Assembly (NCBI GenBank): GCA_023433265.1
Contig: JAEZDR010000169.1
Coordinates: 1 to 35,002 of the forward strand
Direction: 5' to 3'
Length of the DNA: 35,002 bases
DNA from: Bacteroidota bacterium
GTDB taxonomy: Bacteria; Bacteroidota; Bacteroidia; Chitinophagales; Chitinophagaceae
Both the position numbers and the translations under genes were made by a program. Shown here one piece after another: positions 8,258 through 16,700 of the stretch; position 1 is the first letter of the stretch, and every line of letters starts with the position of its first letter. Under the pieces are notes generated by a model, which worked only from the letters and a program-made list of their open reading frames with translations, had not been told where the DNA came from and searched no databases.

Positions 8258-8605
8258 ATGCTCACTGCCAAGATTATAAGGCATCGCCATAAATACCACC
8301 ATTACCTGAACGACGACCTGAAGGAAGTGAAAGAAGAAACCTTTTTCAAAATCGTGTTTTCGCACCCCGATGAGATGGAAAAATGGAAAGCCTGGTGCCG
8401 GAAACATGAGGGAGAATATGACTACGACAAGGAAAACAGTTGCCAGCGGGGCAAGCTACCGGTAATTGAAGCATTCAAGGATGAGATCTGCTGGTGCGAT
8501 ATGATGACCTTTTACCTCCAACATGTGGCCGGCTATGAGTTTTACTCGTCCATTCATCCCTACAAAGGCGAAGTGTATATAAAGAAAGAAGTTCCTGAAG
8601 TTTAA
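8258..8605 (+). CDS. hypothetical protein, 115 residues
   Basis: I do not recognise the family. The protein is charged and soluble-looking with no signal peptide: a His-rich basic start (IIRHRHKYHHYL), a Glu/Lys-rich helix (DDLKEVKEETFF), then HPDEMEKWKAWCRKHEGEYDYD and a Cys/Trp stretch EICWCDMMTFYLQHVAGYEFY, ending KGEVYIKKEVPEV. Three cysteines (CRK, SCQ, CWC) could be coincidence. I chose the ATG at 8258; an in-frame TTG at 8225 would add 11 residues of no obvious quality. The aromatic-rich, regular composition and lack of an alternative reading support a real gene. It ends tail-to-tail with the response regulator, the two stop codons sharing bases 8603-8604. Confidence 0.65.
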   Translation: MLTAKIIRHRHKYHHYLNDDLKEVKEETFFKIVFSHPDEMEKWKAWCRKHEGEYDYDKENSCQRGKLPVIEAFKDEICWCDMMTFYLQHVAGYEFYSSIHPYKGEVYIKKEVPEV

Positions 8606-8964
8606 CGGGTAGTCGTCATGTTATCTATCACGGTTTCTAACTCGCTGATGTTAAATGGCTTGGTGATATAGGCATCGGCGCCGGCAGAAGCGGCTAGCCC
8701 CTTTACATCGTTATTTGCGGAGAAAAAGACTACCGGGGTTGTGCTATAGGGCGAGCTTTTAATCAAGCGGGTAGCTTCCACTCCCCCAATCTCAGGAATC
8801 CAGTTATCCATCAGGATAACATCGGGTTTATTGTTTTCGAGGATGGAATGGAGATCATTACAGTTGTCGCGGGTTTTCACTGTATAACCCCGGCTTTCCA
8901 GTATGACAGTGCACAGTTCAAGCAGCTCCACATCATCATCAAATATCAATACCGTCTTATTCAT
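8602..8964 (-). CDS. single-domain response regulator (CheY-like receiver)
   Basis: This is a 120-residue stand-alone receiver domain. The acidic pocket is D9-D10-D11 in LIFDDDVELL, the phospho-acceptor is D53 in VILMDNWIPEIGG, the switch Ser is S82 in VVFFSANN, and the conserved Lys is K102 in AYITKPFNI. No output domain follows, so it must act through protein contact with a kinase, phosphotransfer protein or other target. The cognate histidine kinase is not in this window. I chose the ATG at 8964 (MNKTVLIFDDD); a GTG two codons upstream is possible. A -7 element ends 8 bases before the ATG, implying a very short leader. Confidence 0.92.
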   Translation of the reverse strand: MNKTVLIFDDDVELLELCTVILESRGYTVKTRDNCNDLHSILENNKPDVILMDNWIPEIGGVEATRLIKSSPYSTTPVVFFSANNDVKGLAASAGADAYITKPFNISELETVIDNMTTTR

Positions 8965-8972
8965 AGGCACTG

Positions 8973-8980
8973 CAAAATTA
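8973..8980 (-). promoter_or_regulatory. -7 element (TAATTTTG) of the response regulator gene
   Basis: TAATTTTG on the minus strand matches TAnnTTTG exactly and ends 8 bases before the ATG at 8964. There is no convincing -33 box. Confidence 0.45.
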
Positions 8981-9028
8981 GCGTTTAGTATACGGTTCTG
9001 CGTAACTTATTAGGTTTTTAAAGGATTA

Positions 9029-9238
9029 TTAAGGAGCGGCAATAGGGATTAGCTGCAGGAAACGAAGCGCCCTTTTATCTTCTATTGTTGCTTCCTGGGC
9101 GTACAATTCCTGGCCGGATACAAAAGCTCTATAGGAGCAACATCTCAATAACACAACAAACAACCTGCCTTCACCATTATCCCCAAGGCCCACATCCGCG
9201 TAGATCACCTTCTCCCCCGCACCCGAAAAAATCAGCAC
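9029..9238 (-). CDS. possible small ORF or gene remnant, 69 residues
   Basis: This is a short open frame beginning at GTG 9238. The peptide has a plausible protein-like pattern (KVIYADVGLGDNGEGRLFVV, then RCCSYRAFVSGQELYAQEA, ending FLQLIPIAAP), but I recognise no family. The frame extends 4 more codons upstream without an ATG before a stop. No promoter or ribosome site is evident. It lies next to tandem repeats, so it could be a decayed gene fragment or chance. Confidence 0.25.
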   Translation of the reverse strand: MLIFSGAGEKVIYADVGLGDNGEGRLFVVLLRCCSYRAFVSGQELYAQEATIEDKRALRFLQLIPIAAP

Positions 9239-9255
9239 GATTTTCTTGGGTTATA

Positions 9256-9332
9256 GCGTAGATAAAGCGTTATGAAAGCGTAGATAAAACGTCCATAAAG
9301 CGTAGATAAAGCGTCCATAAAACGTACGTACC
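9256..9332. repeat. tandem repeat, 22-bp unit made of two 11-bp halves
   Basis: Three 22-bp copies start at 9256, 9278 and 9300. Each is GCGTAGATAAA followed by a variable 11-mer: GCGTTATGAAA, ACGTCCATAAA and GCGTCCATAAA. A last partial 11-mer begins ACGTACGTACC at 9322. The consensus per 11 bp is RCGTnnATAAA, close to one helical turn. Confidence 0.9.
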
Positions 9333-9485
9333 AGTCTGTAATATCAAAATCCAACAATGCTTCTTACTTCTGTGAATGCTGGTTTTCTTCTACCGCCTTA
9401 CCTCAGCGCACAGCAGGTTGGGCGTTAAATCAGAGTGTGGGTAGGTTATGCTCCGGGCGGGCGGGAAGGTCTAAACCTATACATT

Positions 9486-9493
9486 TATCTTTG
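9486..9493 (+). promoter_or_regulatory. -7 element (TATCTTTG) of the Gfo/Idh-sugar transferase pair
   Basis: TATCTTTG is an exact TAnnTTTG match 22 bases before the ATG at 9516, giving a leader of roughly 18 nt. No TTTG -33 box is visible at the expected distance. Confidence 0.6.
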
Positions 9494-9515
9494 CGCCTAA
9501 ATTCTTACTGCCACA

Positions 9516-10493
9516 ATGGTAAATATTGGTGTTTTTGGCGTCGGCTATCTCGGAAAATTTCACTTGAATAACTGGAAGGAAATAAGCAATGTTAACCTGG
9601 CCGGCTTTTACGACCCTGACGATAAAACGGCTAAAGAGGTTATGGATACCTATGGTATCAAGCGTTATAAAGATGCCGCCGAACTGATGGCAGTTATTGA
9701 CGCTGCAGACGTGGTCGCACCTACTAACCACCACTTCGAGCTTTGCGAACTTGCCATACGCATGGGCAAACATGTGTTTGTAGAAAAACCGCTTGCCAAC
9801 ACCATAGAAGAAGGCAGGAAACTGGTCGAAATGGCCAAGGAGGCCAATGTAAAGGTGCAGGTCGGCCATGTAGAGCGCTTCAACCCCGCTTTTCTTGCCA
9901 TTAAGGATGTGGATCTAAAGCCCATGTTTATAGAAGTACATCGTCTTGCTCAGTTCAACCCGCGGGGTACCGAGGTCAGTGTGATACTCGACCTTATGAT
10001 ACATGACATCGACATCATCCTGAGTATTGTAAAGAGCCCGGTAAAAAACATCTATGCAAGCGGTGTGGCGGTTATGACTGAAACACCCGATATAGCTAAC
10101 GTGCGACTTGAGTTTCATAACGGTTGCGTTGCTAACCTTACAAGTAGCCGCATCAGTATGAAGAAGATGCGTAAGATGCGCCTGTTCCAGAAGGATTCGT
10201 ATATTGGTATTGATTTCCTCGAGAAGAAGACGGAGATCATCAAGATAAAGGAGGATGTGGACAAAGATGCTTTTGCCTTTGAAATTGAAACTCCGGGTGG
10301 CAAAAGAACCATTGCCATTGCTAATCCTTCCATTACAGCCGTGAATGCTATCAAACTGGAACTGGAAGCATTTGCAAACGCTATTGAACAAAACAAACCT
10401 ACCGTGGTAAATGAAATTGACGGATACCTTGCAATGGAAGTTGCCCACCAGGTTCTCGAAGCCATCAGCAACACCAGTATGCAGGCCGGCTGA
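9516..10493 (+). CDS. Gfo/Idh/MocA family oxidoreductase
   Basis: This is a 325-residue NAD(P)-dependent sugar-type dehydrogenase. The N-terminal Rossmann fold has GVFGVGYLGKFH (GxGxxG at 8-13), then the substrate-side signature HVFVEKPLANT with the conserved E90-K91-P92, followed by VQVGHVERFNPA and the C-terminal alpha/beta domain (LDLMIHDIDIILSI, carrying the conserved HDID). The substrate cannot be read from the sequence; members act on sugars, inositols, nucleotide sugars or biliverdin. It is followed 1 base later by a polyprenyl-phosphate sugar transferase, so a role in making or modifying an envelope sugar nucleotide is a reasonable inference. It starts at ATG 9516, 22 bases after a -7 element. 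Confidence 0.9.
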   Translation: MVNIGVFGVGYLGKFHLNNWKEISNVNLAGFYDPDDKTAKEVMDTYGIKRYKDAAELMAVIDAADVVAPTNHHFELCELAIRMGKHVFVEKPLANTIEEGRKLVEMAKEANVKVQVGHVERFNPAFLAIKDVDLKPMFIEVHRLAQFNPRGTEVSVILDLMIHDIDIILSIVKSPVKNIYASGVAVMTETPDIANVRLEFHNGCVANLTSSRISMKKMRKMRLFQKDSYIGIDFLEKKTEIIKIKEDVDKDAFAFEIETPGGKRTIAIANPSITAVNAIKLELEAFANAIEQNKPTVVNEIDGYLAMEVAHQVLEAISNTSMQAG

Positions 10494-10494
10494 T

Positions 10495-11934
10495 ATGGTA
10501 AACGAACGTACATCTACCCACAATCGTATACACATTGGCTGGTATGTACTTGTGGATGCATTAGCTGCCATGCTGGTGTGGATTGCCCTGTACCTCATAA
10601 GACGGCATTACCTAAACCAACCCATTGATGTTGCAACGCTCCTAAACGAAAATCATGGCTTCTTTCTGTTAAGCTGCCTCCTTGTACCGGTTTTCTGGCT
10701 TATGGTGTATACGCTTGCCGGCGAGTACAACCACTCTGTATATACACGAAGCAGGTTGAACGAAATAACGAGTAGCTTTTTCCAGGCTTTTATTGGCAGC
10801 ATAGTTATCTTCTTTTTCCTAATGCTAAACGATGCCACGGGCAATGAGCGCTACTACTATATAACGTTCTCCGCATTGCTGCTTTTGCAGTTTCTGGTTA
10901 CCACTACTGGCCGGCTGAGTGTTTTAAGCTGGGCTAAGCGGCACTTGCTTTCTGGCAAGGTGTTTTTTAATACGCTTTTTATAGGAAACTCTCCTGAAGG
11001 GGTTAGAAGTTATAATGAAATAAAAAAGAACCAGCCTTTCTTAGGTTATAAGGTGATAGGTTATGTGGAAACGCAGCCGGATAGTAAGAATGGATTGTCC
11101 TCACTTATGCCTTGCGTCGGCAGCATCCATCAATTGGAACAGGTCATAAGTCAGCACAAAGTAGAGCAGGTCATTATAGCAACCGGCCGAACGCAAAGCA
11201 CGGAAGTAGAGGACATCATCAACCGCCTGAGCCAGCGAGATGTGTCCATAAAAATGGTAGCAAATACTTTCGATATTGTTACCGGGTCAGTAAAAACAGC
11301 CAATGTATTAGGAGCCACTTTTGTCGAGATATCCACTCACCTTATGCCCGCCTGGCAGCTAAACATGAAGAGGCTGTTGGATATAGTGCTTTCCTTAATT
11401 GCCATCGTCCTGTTAAGCCCGCTACTATTGTTTGTTGCCTTGCGCACTATGCTCTCTTCCAGGGGACCCGTTATATACAGGCAGGAACGCATTGGTTATC
11501 GCAACAAACCTTTTACGATTTACAAGTTCAGGAGCATGTATGCTGACGCTGAAGCAAAAGGCCCGTCGCTATCGTCTGACAATGATGCAAGAATCACTGC
11601 ATGGGGTAAAATCATGCGCAAATGGAGACTGGATGAACTTCCGCAATTATGGAACATCATCAAAGGAGATATGAGCCTCATTGGCCCACGACCTGAGAGG
11701 CGCTACTATATTGACCAGATTAATCAATTGACCCCCTACTACCGCTACCTTTTAAAAATCAAACCCGGGCTTACTTCATGGGGCATGGTGCAGTTTGGTT
11801 ATGCCTCCAACGTGGACGAAATGATTGAAAGGATGAAGTACGACCTTATCTACCTTGAAAACATCTCACTGCTGCTTGATTTCAAAATCATGATGCACAC
11901 CCTCAGGATCATCTTCCTCGGCAAAGGAAAGTAA
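10495..11934 (+). CDS. polyprenyl-phosphate sugar phosphotransferase (WbaP/exopolysaccharide initiating type)
   Basis: This 479-residue inner-membrane enzyme would transfer a sugar phosphate from a nucleotide sugar to undecaprenyl phosphate, starting an exopolysaccharide or O-glycan repeat. Four N-terminal membrane segments lie at about 14-35, 55-75, 96-112 and 122-138. A Rossmann-like CoA-binding-type domain covers 155-285 (VFFNTLFIGNSPEGV, QVIIATGR). The bacterial sugar transferase domain covers 290-479: MKRLLDIVLSLIAIVLLSP membrane hairpin, YKFRSMY, RKWRLDELPQLWNIIKGDMS and LIGPRPE at 395-401, all catalytic-core motifs. I chose the ATG at 10495, one base after the TGA of the oxidoreductase, because the sequence before it is the other gene in a different frame. 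No other polysaccharide genes follow. Confidence 0.93.
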   Translation: MVNERTSTHNRIHIGWYVLVDALAAMLVWIALYLIRRHYLNQPIDVATLLNENHGFFLLSCLLVPVFWLMVYTLAGEYNHSVYTRSRLNEITSSFFQAFIGSIVIFFFLMLNDATGNERYYYITFSALLLLQFLVTTTGRLSVLSWAKRHLLSGKVFFNTLFIGNSPEGVRSYNEIKKNQPFLGYKVIGYVETQPDSKNGLSSLMPCVGSIHQLEQVISQHKVEQVIIATGRTQSTEVEDIINRLSQRDVSIKMVANTFDIVTGSVKTANVLGATFVEISTHLMPAWQLNMKRLLDIVLSLIAIVLLSPLLLFVALRTMLSSRGPVIYRQERIGYRNKPFTIYKFRSMYADAEAKGPSLSSDNDARITAWGKIMRKWRLDELPQLWNIIKGDMSLIGPRPERRYYIDQINQLTPYYRYLLKIKPGLTSWGMVQFGYASNVDEMIERMKYDLIYLENISLLLDFKIMMHTLRIIFLGKGK

Positions 11935-12004
11935 CTCCATTGCCATTTCCTTTCTTTATTCACTATCTCCCGCAAAATCTACCATCCTTTCACCCTCTTC
12001 CCTT

Positions 12005-12084
12005 CCTGTCTATGTATCTATAACCATTCCCTCCCATGTCCTCTCTACCCTCCTGTCTATGTACTAAAATCTATATACTATGTA
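12005..12084. repeat. direct repeat CCTGTCTATGTA
   Basis: CCTGTCTATGTA occurs at 12005-12016 and again at 12052-12063, with a third partial CTATGTA at 12078-12084, in the pyrimidine-rich spacer between the sugar transferase and the serine hydrolase. The role is unknown. Confidence 0.6.
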
Positions 12085-12095
12085 CTAACCACCCC

Positions 12096-13466
12096 TCATT
12101 CCTTCGTAAACAACACATTCATCCCTCCCTGCAAAAGCGTCATTTGGTTTTTCTCAGGGTCAAAGGTCATCGTGAGGCGTGCAGGGTCAAATTTGAACTT
12201 GTGCATCTCTACTGCTTCAAGAGGAAAAGAGGGCTGCCCCGTAGCTTGCGCCATTAATGCTCCATCTTCCTTAAACACTTTAATCTTCATAGGAAAATTT
12301 GCTGCAGCATAGCTGCCCGCATATTTATCCATTAAAGCTTCCGGAACTTTATAGTTGCTAAACGTGGGGATAGTATACGGCTTTTTGAAGTATATGCTCA
12401 ATGCGCCTATTAAGACGCTGTTTACAGGATAGGCCTCGCCGTTAGAACAATAGGCAATGGACACGTCATCTCCGGGAAAGTAACAAAGTACAGATGAAAA
12501 ACCATCAATGCCACCGGTATGCCCGTAAGCCTTCTTGTCGTAGAACGGCAACTGGAACATGCCCATACCATATCCTTTATTAATTTCCATCATTTTGGCA
12601 AGCGATTCTTTTGAAAGTATTTTATGATGAAACAATGCATCGGCAAATCTTGTAAGGTCCGAAGGAGTTGCCACCAAGGCTCCTGCCCCGCCAGGAATAC
12701 TCATGTCCGTTTCAGCTTCAGGCTTCCAAATCGCTTTAAAAATAAAAGACTTGCTTTCATTCTTAGCCGTGTTTATGGCACCACCAACATAAGTTGATTT
12801 TAACCCCGCCTTGTCGGTTATGCGTTCTTTTATTATCCGGCTATAGGGTTGCTTAGTGATATCCTCCGCAATGTAACCGAGGAGGATATAGTTGGAGTTA
12901 CTGTAGTTGCTCTTACTGCCGGGTTCAAAATCAGGTCCTGACTTTACCATCATGTCCAACAGTTCCTTCTTTGTTTTAGCTACGGTGTTCCATTTAAGAT
13001 ATTCCTCTCCATCTGTTACGCTATGGATACCTGACTGATGATTCAGTAGGTTAGAAATCGTAATCTTATCCGCATTAGGAATAGTGGGGTAATATTTACT
13101 AAGCTTTGTTTCTAACTTGAGCTTACCGCTTTCAATAAGCTGGAAAATCAATACTGCTGTAAACATCTTGGTTATTGAACCAATTCTGTACTTAGTCATT
13201 TCATCACTCTTCTGCAAGGCTTCACCTTCTATAGCCTTTCCTCCCACAGCACGGGTATAAACGATTTTACCACCCTGCATAAGTGCTATGCTACCCATGG
13301 CTTTGTTATTAGCTTCAAGGACCGTAAAGAAGCTATCCATTTTGGCCTTATTGAATGTAGCGGCTTCCTGCCCGGATGCAGAAATAACTGTCTGCTGTGC
13401 ATGCGTACTGGCATGACAAACGATGGCAAATGAGGTTAGTGCAAGAAAAACGATTCTGGTATTCAT
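12096..13466 (-). CDS. serine hydrolase, class C beta-lactamase/DD-peptidase fold
   Basis: This is a 456-residue exported serine hydrolase. A signal peptide covers about residues 1-24 (RIVFLALTSFAIVCHAS). All three active-site motifs of the class C beta-lactamase/penicillin-binding fold are visible: S97-I-T-K100 (SxxK, nucleophile), Y188-S-N190 (YxN), and H316-T-G-G319 in place of KTG. After the catalytic domain (to about 360) a small C-terminal beta domain follows (YKVPEALMDKYAGSYAAANFPMKIKVF), typical of Bacteroidota members with a DUF3471-like tail. The substrate is not deducible: peptidoglycan peptides, beta-lactams, D-amino-acid peptides or esters are all possible. It starts at ATG 13466, preceded by a TATATTTA-like -7 element at 13494-13487. 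It is a single-gene unit. Confidence 0.9.
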   Translation of the reverse strand: MNTRIVFLALTSFAIVCHASTHAQQTVISASGQEAATFNKAKMDSFFTVLEANNKAMGSIALMQGGKIVYTRAVGGKAIEGEALQKSDEMTKYRIGSITKMFTAVLIFQLIESGKLKLETKLSKYYPTIPNADKITISNLLNHQSGIHSVTDGEEYLKWNTVAKTKKELLDMMVKSGPDFEPGSKSNYSNSNYILLGYIAEDITKQPYSRIIKERITDKAGLKSTYVGGAINTAKNESKSFIFKAIWKPEAETDMSIPGGAGALVATPSDLTRFADALFHHKILSKESLAKMMEINKGYGMGMFQLPFYDKKAYGHTGGIDGFSSVLCYFPGDDVSIAYCSNGEAYPVNSVLIGALSIYFKKPYTIPTFSNYKVPEALMDKYAGSYAAANFPMKIKVFKEDGALMAQATGQPSFPLEAVEMHKFKFDPARLTMTFDPEKNQMTLLQGGMNVLFTKE

Positions 13467-13584
13467 ACAGTGGTCTCTATAGACCGTAAATATAAAAATC
13501 GGGCAGCAGATTACCGCAGATATAAAACATAGGGGGATGGGTTAAATGATAATCGGCATCCACCTGCTATGAAACGCACTAAAC

Positions 13585-13628
13585 GAAAAAGCATAATCCC
13601 TAAGGTTCTCACCTTTCGAGATTATGCT
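13585..13628 (-). terminator. terminator of the T9SS cargo gene
   Basis: Read on the minus strand, AGCATAATC pairs with GATTATGCT (13620-13628 with 13590-13598). An inner AAGGT/ACCTT stem with a GAGA loop lies inside, and the outer stem is followed by TTTTTCGTTT. It lies about 90 bp past the stop at 13717. Confidence 0.75.
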
Positions 13629-13647
13629 CTCCGCTTTATTTGTTATG

Positions 13648-13686
13648 ATTCCAACGTGGCGTCTGTCCATGACGCCCATGTGGAAT
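13648..13686 (-). other. imperfect hairpin in the 3' region of the T9SS gene
   Basis: ATTCCA (13648-13653) pairs with TGGAAT (13681-13686) and GGCGTC (13658-13663) with GACGCC (13671-13676), separated by a 4x4 internal loop with a 7-base apical loop. It lies between the stop codon and the terminator and may stabilise the mRNA 3' end. The function is inferred only. Confidence 0.45.
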
Positions 13687-13716
13687 TCAACTTTTGCTTA
13701 TTCGCTATTCAACAAC

Positions 13717-16700
13717 TCATTGTATCAACAACCCTATTGTATAGCTCGCTGTTTCGTTGCTCAGTACTAAACTGTACCTGCCGGGAGCTATAGCTGGGTT
13801 AATGTTGAACTGTATAGTTCCTGAAGATGCACTCAACAGTAACGCACTCGTAACAACAGTCCTTCCGTCGATACTAACAATTTTTAAAGAATAATTGCCT
13901 GCAGTAACATTATTGTAGCTGATAGACGCCTTGCGGTCAACAACAGGGTTAGGGTAAACACTGATGCTTGGTTCAGCAGTTGCTTTCCTGATGCGCGCTA
14001 CATTGGAGTAAAAAATCGCGCCGCTTACGCATACTTGCTTCACTCTATAATAAACGTCACTCTCAATTACACCAGCATCCATGAAAGTCTGCACAGCAAT
14101 AGCTTTGGGCTCCACACTTCCAATCTTGGTGAAGTTACCGGAAATGTCTGCTCTTTCTATCTCGTACACCTTCGCTTTCGAAGCTGCAGCATCCTGCCAC
14201 TCAAGGCGAATCTTTTCTTTATCCCTTGCAGCGGAAAGCTGTATAGAATTGATGTCCAACGTGCTATTTGCAGAGAAAACGATGCTTAACCTGTTTAAAC
14301 CCTGCGTACCTGTAGTTTGGTTTAACACCAAAGAGTATTCTTTTCCTTCGTACAATACTTCCTGTGTACCGGTGTAGTTGTCTTTCAGGTAAGCAGTAAG
14401 GCTATCCGGTATGTTCATGTCTTCGAAGGTGATGGAGTAAGTACCTGTAATCGTGGTTTTGATACCAAGAGGAATCACTGTCGCTGCAGTAAAAGCACGC
14501 GCGTCAGCAGACAAGGCAACACTGTCCGCAGACACGGAGTAAAGGTCTGCTTCTGGGTTCATTAGCTTCTTACCATCAGCCGTTGTAAATGTGGCGGGGC
14601 TTATCTTGTTTATAAGGTACATTTTATCGTACTGTCGTCCATTTCTAAACAGCTTAAGCTTCATACCGCTTGCTGTAGTGCTTGCGGATTTAAATAGCCT
14701 CACCTCAGTTACCGGTTCCTTATCAGTTTCGTTGAAAGTGATATTGGTATTAGCTGTAACACTTACGAAAATTGCAGCATTAGCAGGGAGTATGAAGTTC
14801 TCGCCTACCAATACAGCTTCGTATCCACCCTGCGAACCAAAATTGGCATTCCAAACTGTGTACGTACTGCCCGTTAGGTTGGTAGCTCCTGCTGTTGGCG
14901 CTGCCATGTTTACAGGTGACGGGAATGGATTAGATACAAGGTTATAACCGTCGAAACTTCCTTTAGTAAGGCTCACTACCTGCCTGCCAGTATTTACAGA
15001 GCCTGTCATGTCGAGCGTTGTGCTAAAGGGCACATAGTTGGTTGTATTAAGGCCTTGTCCTTTTTGGCCTCTAATCATTAGCCTTATACCCTGGTGACGC
15101 TTCCACTCGTTAACACCAGTTCCATTAGTATGCGTAAACGCAGCCCATCCTGAGTTGTTATTGTACCAAAACGAAGAAGGGTTATTAAGTTGCGTTACAG
15201 TAAAGCCTGCGCTTGCACCCGCTGTACCGGTAATGTCAATATCGTCTAACAACGTTGTTAGCGCTTTACCTGTTGTGAAAGGGTGACCATAAAACCTATA
15301 CACCCTTTTGCCACCCGGTATAAATGTTTCAATATTTACATCACCGATTATCTCGTAAAGTGCCGCACCTGCAGCATCTGTAGGAATAGCAGCAATGCTG
15401 GCAGTTTGAATGGAATCGGATTTCAAAGTCAGGTATCCGTTCGTACTAAGGTTACCCCTTTCAAGGCTTACAAATCCTTTTATATTCAATGCACCGGCAA
15501 GTATTACTCCAGCCTGGTTTTCTATAATAAGATCTTTAATCGTGTTGTTTTCAAAAGTATTCGCTGCAATAGTCTGAGCAGTTATACCTGCAAGTGCAAC
15601 GGAACCAGCAACCGCATTGATAATACCGTTGTTGGTTATAGTTCCTGCGATAGTAAGTTGGCCACCTGCTACTTCAACGGAAGCACCTGAAGCTACAGTA
15701 ATATTTCTTGCAGCCCCGGTACCTGAAATCAACATAGGATAGTTAGGAACTGCGGCAGGAATGGTAACATCGGTAGTATTTGTAGGCAGGTTGTTGCAAT
15801 ACCAGTTGGCGTTGTTACTCCAATCGTTGCTGGCCATCCCGGTCCATGTACCTGATGAAGCTATGCTGACAGATGTTGTTGTTTGATAAGTAGAACAACC
15901 CGGAACGGTGATAGAATAGGTGATAACATAATTACCGACATCAGAACTATTGAGGTCAATTTGCCCGTTTACCGCATTGATAACTAATCCTGAGGTTGAA
16001 GAGAAAACCCCGCCTGTCGTACCAGTTATTGTGGCCGCGGCAGTGCCCCCATTCAGGCAAAACTGTGTAGCGCCATAGCTAATGGTGGCGAAGGGTGCCG
16101 GGTTGATGTCTATGTTAGTTGTAGTTACAAACGAACTACATCCACCGGATGCATTTATCGTATATGATACAACATATGAACCCGGTGTTGAAGCGGCGAG
16201 GTTAATAGTGCCGGTAGCTGAATTAATAGAGAGACCGGTTGAAGAAGAATATGTTCCGCCTGTAGTGCCGCTAAAGTTCACTTGAGCTAATCCACTGTTA
16301 GAACAATATGGTGTTCCTGCGTAGGAAATGGTTGCTGCGGGCACCGGGGTTACGGTAAGGGTAGCAGCCGATGAGGTTGCAGTTCCGTTGATGTTAGTAA
16401 GCACGGCCCTGTATTTATAATTATTCAACCCTGTTACATTGCCAATGCTGAGTACGGCAGTTGTAAAATCATTATAAACCCCACCGTCAGTAGCGGCACT
16501 GATGTTAACAAAAGTCCCTGTATTCGCATCGCGCTGCCAAACGATTGTAGGCGTAGGCACAGCACTGTTACTGATGCTAAACGTAGTGGCATTACCATTA
16601 CATACCTGCTTGCTTTCAGGTGCTGCGCTAATTGTTAAGCTATTCGTATTTCCAAGCTGGAACGTACCAAACGCAGTAAGTCCGGTAACCTGTGTGGCAT

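Larger units (their letters stand above)
8981..9485. other. long intergenic region with possible small ORF and 11-bp repeats
   Basis: About 540 bp separate the response regulator and the Gfo/Idh gene. The region holds a weakly supported minus-strand ORF (9029-9238), a tandem 11-bp-period repeat (9256-9332), and a GC-rich stretch (GGGCGGGCGGG, 9454-9464) just before the promoter of the next gene. I see no tRNA, no other coding sequence and no terminator with a T-tract. Confidence 0.6.

Noticed and set aside
9256..9332. CRISPR-like array
   Set aside because: The units are 22 bp, directly abutting, with no unique spacers and no cas genes.
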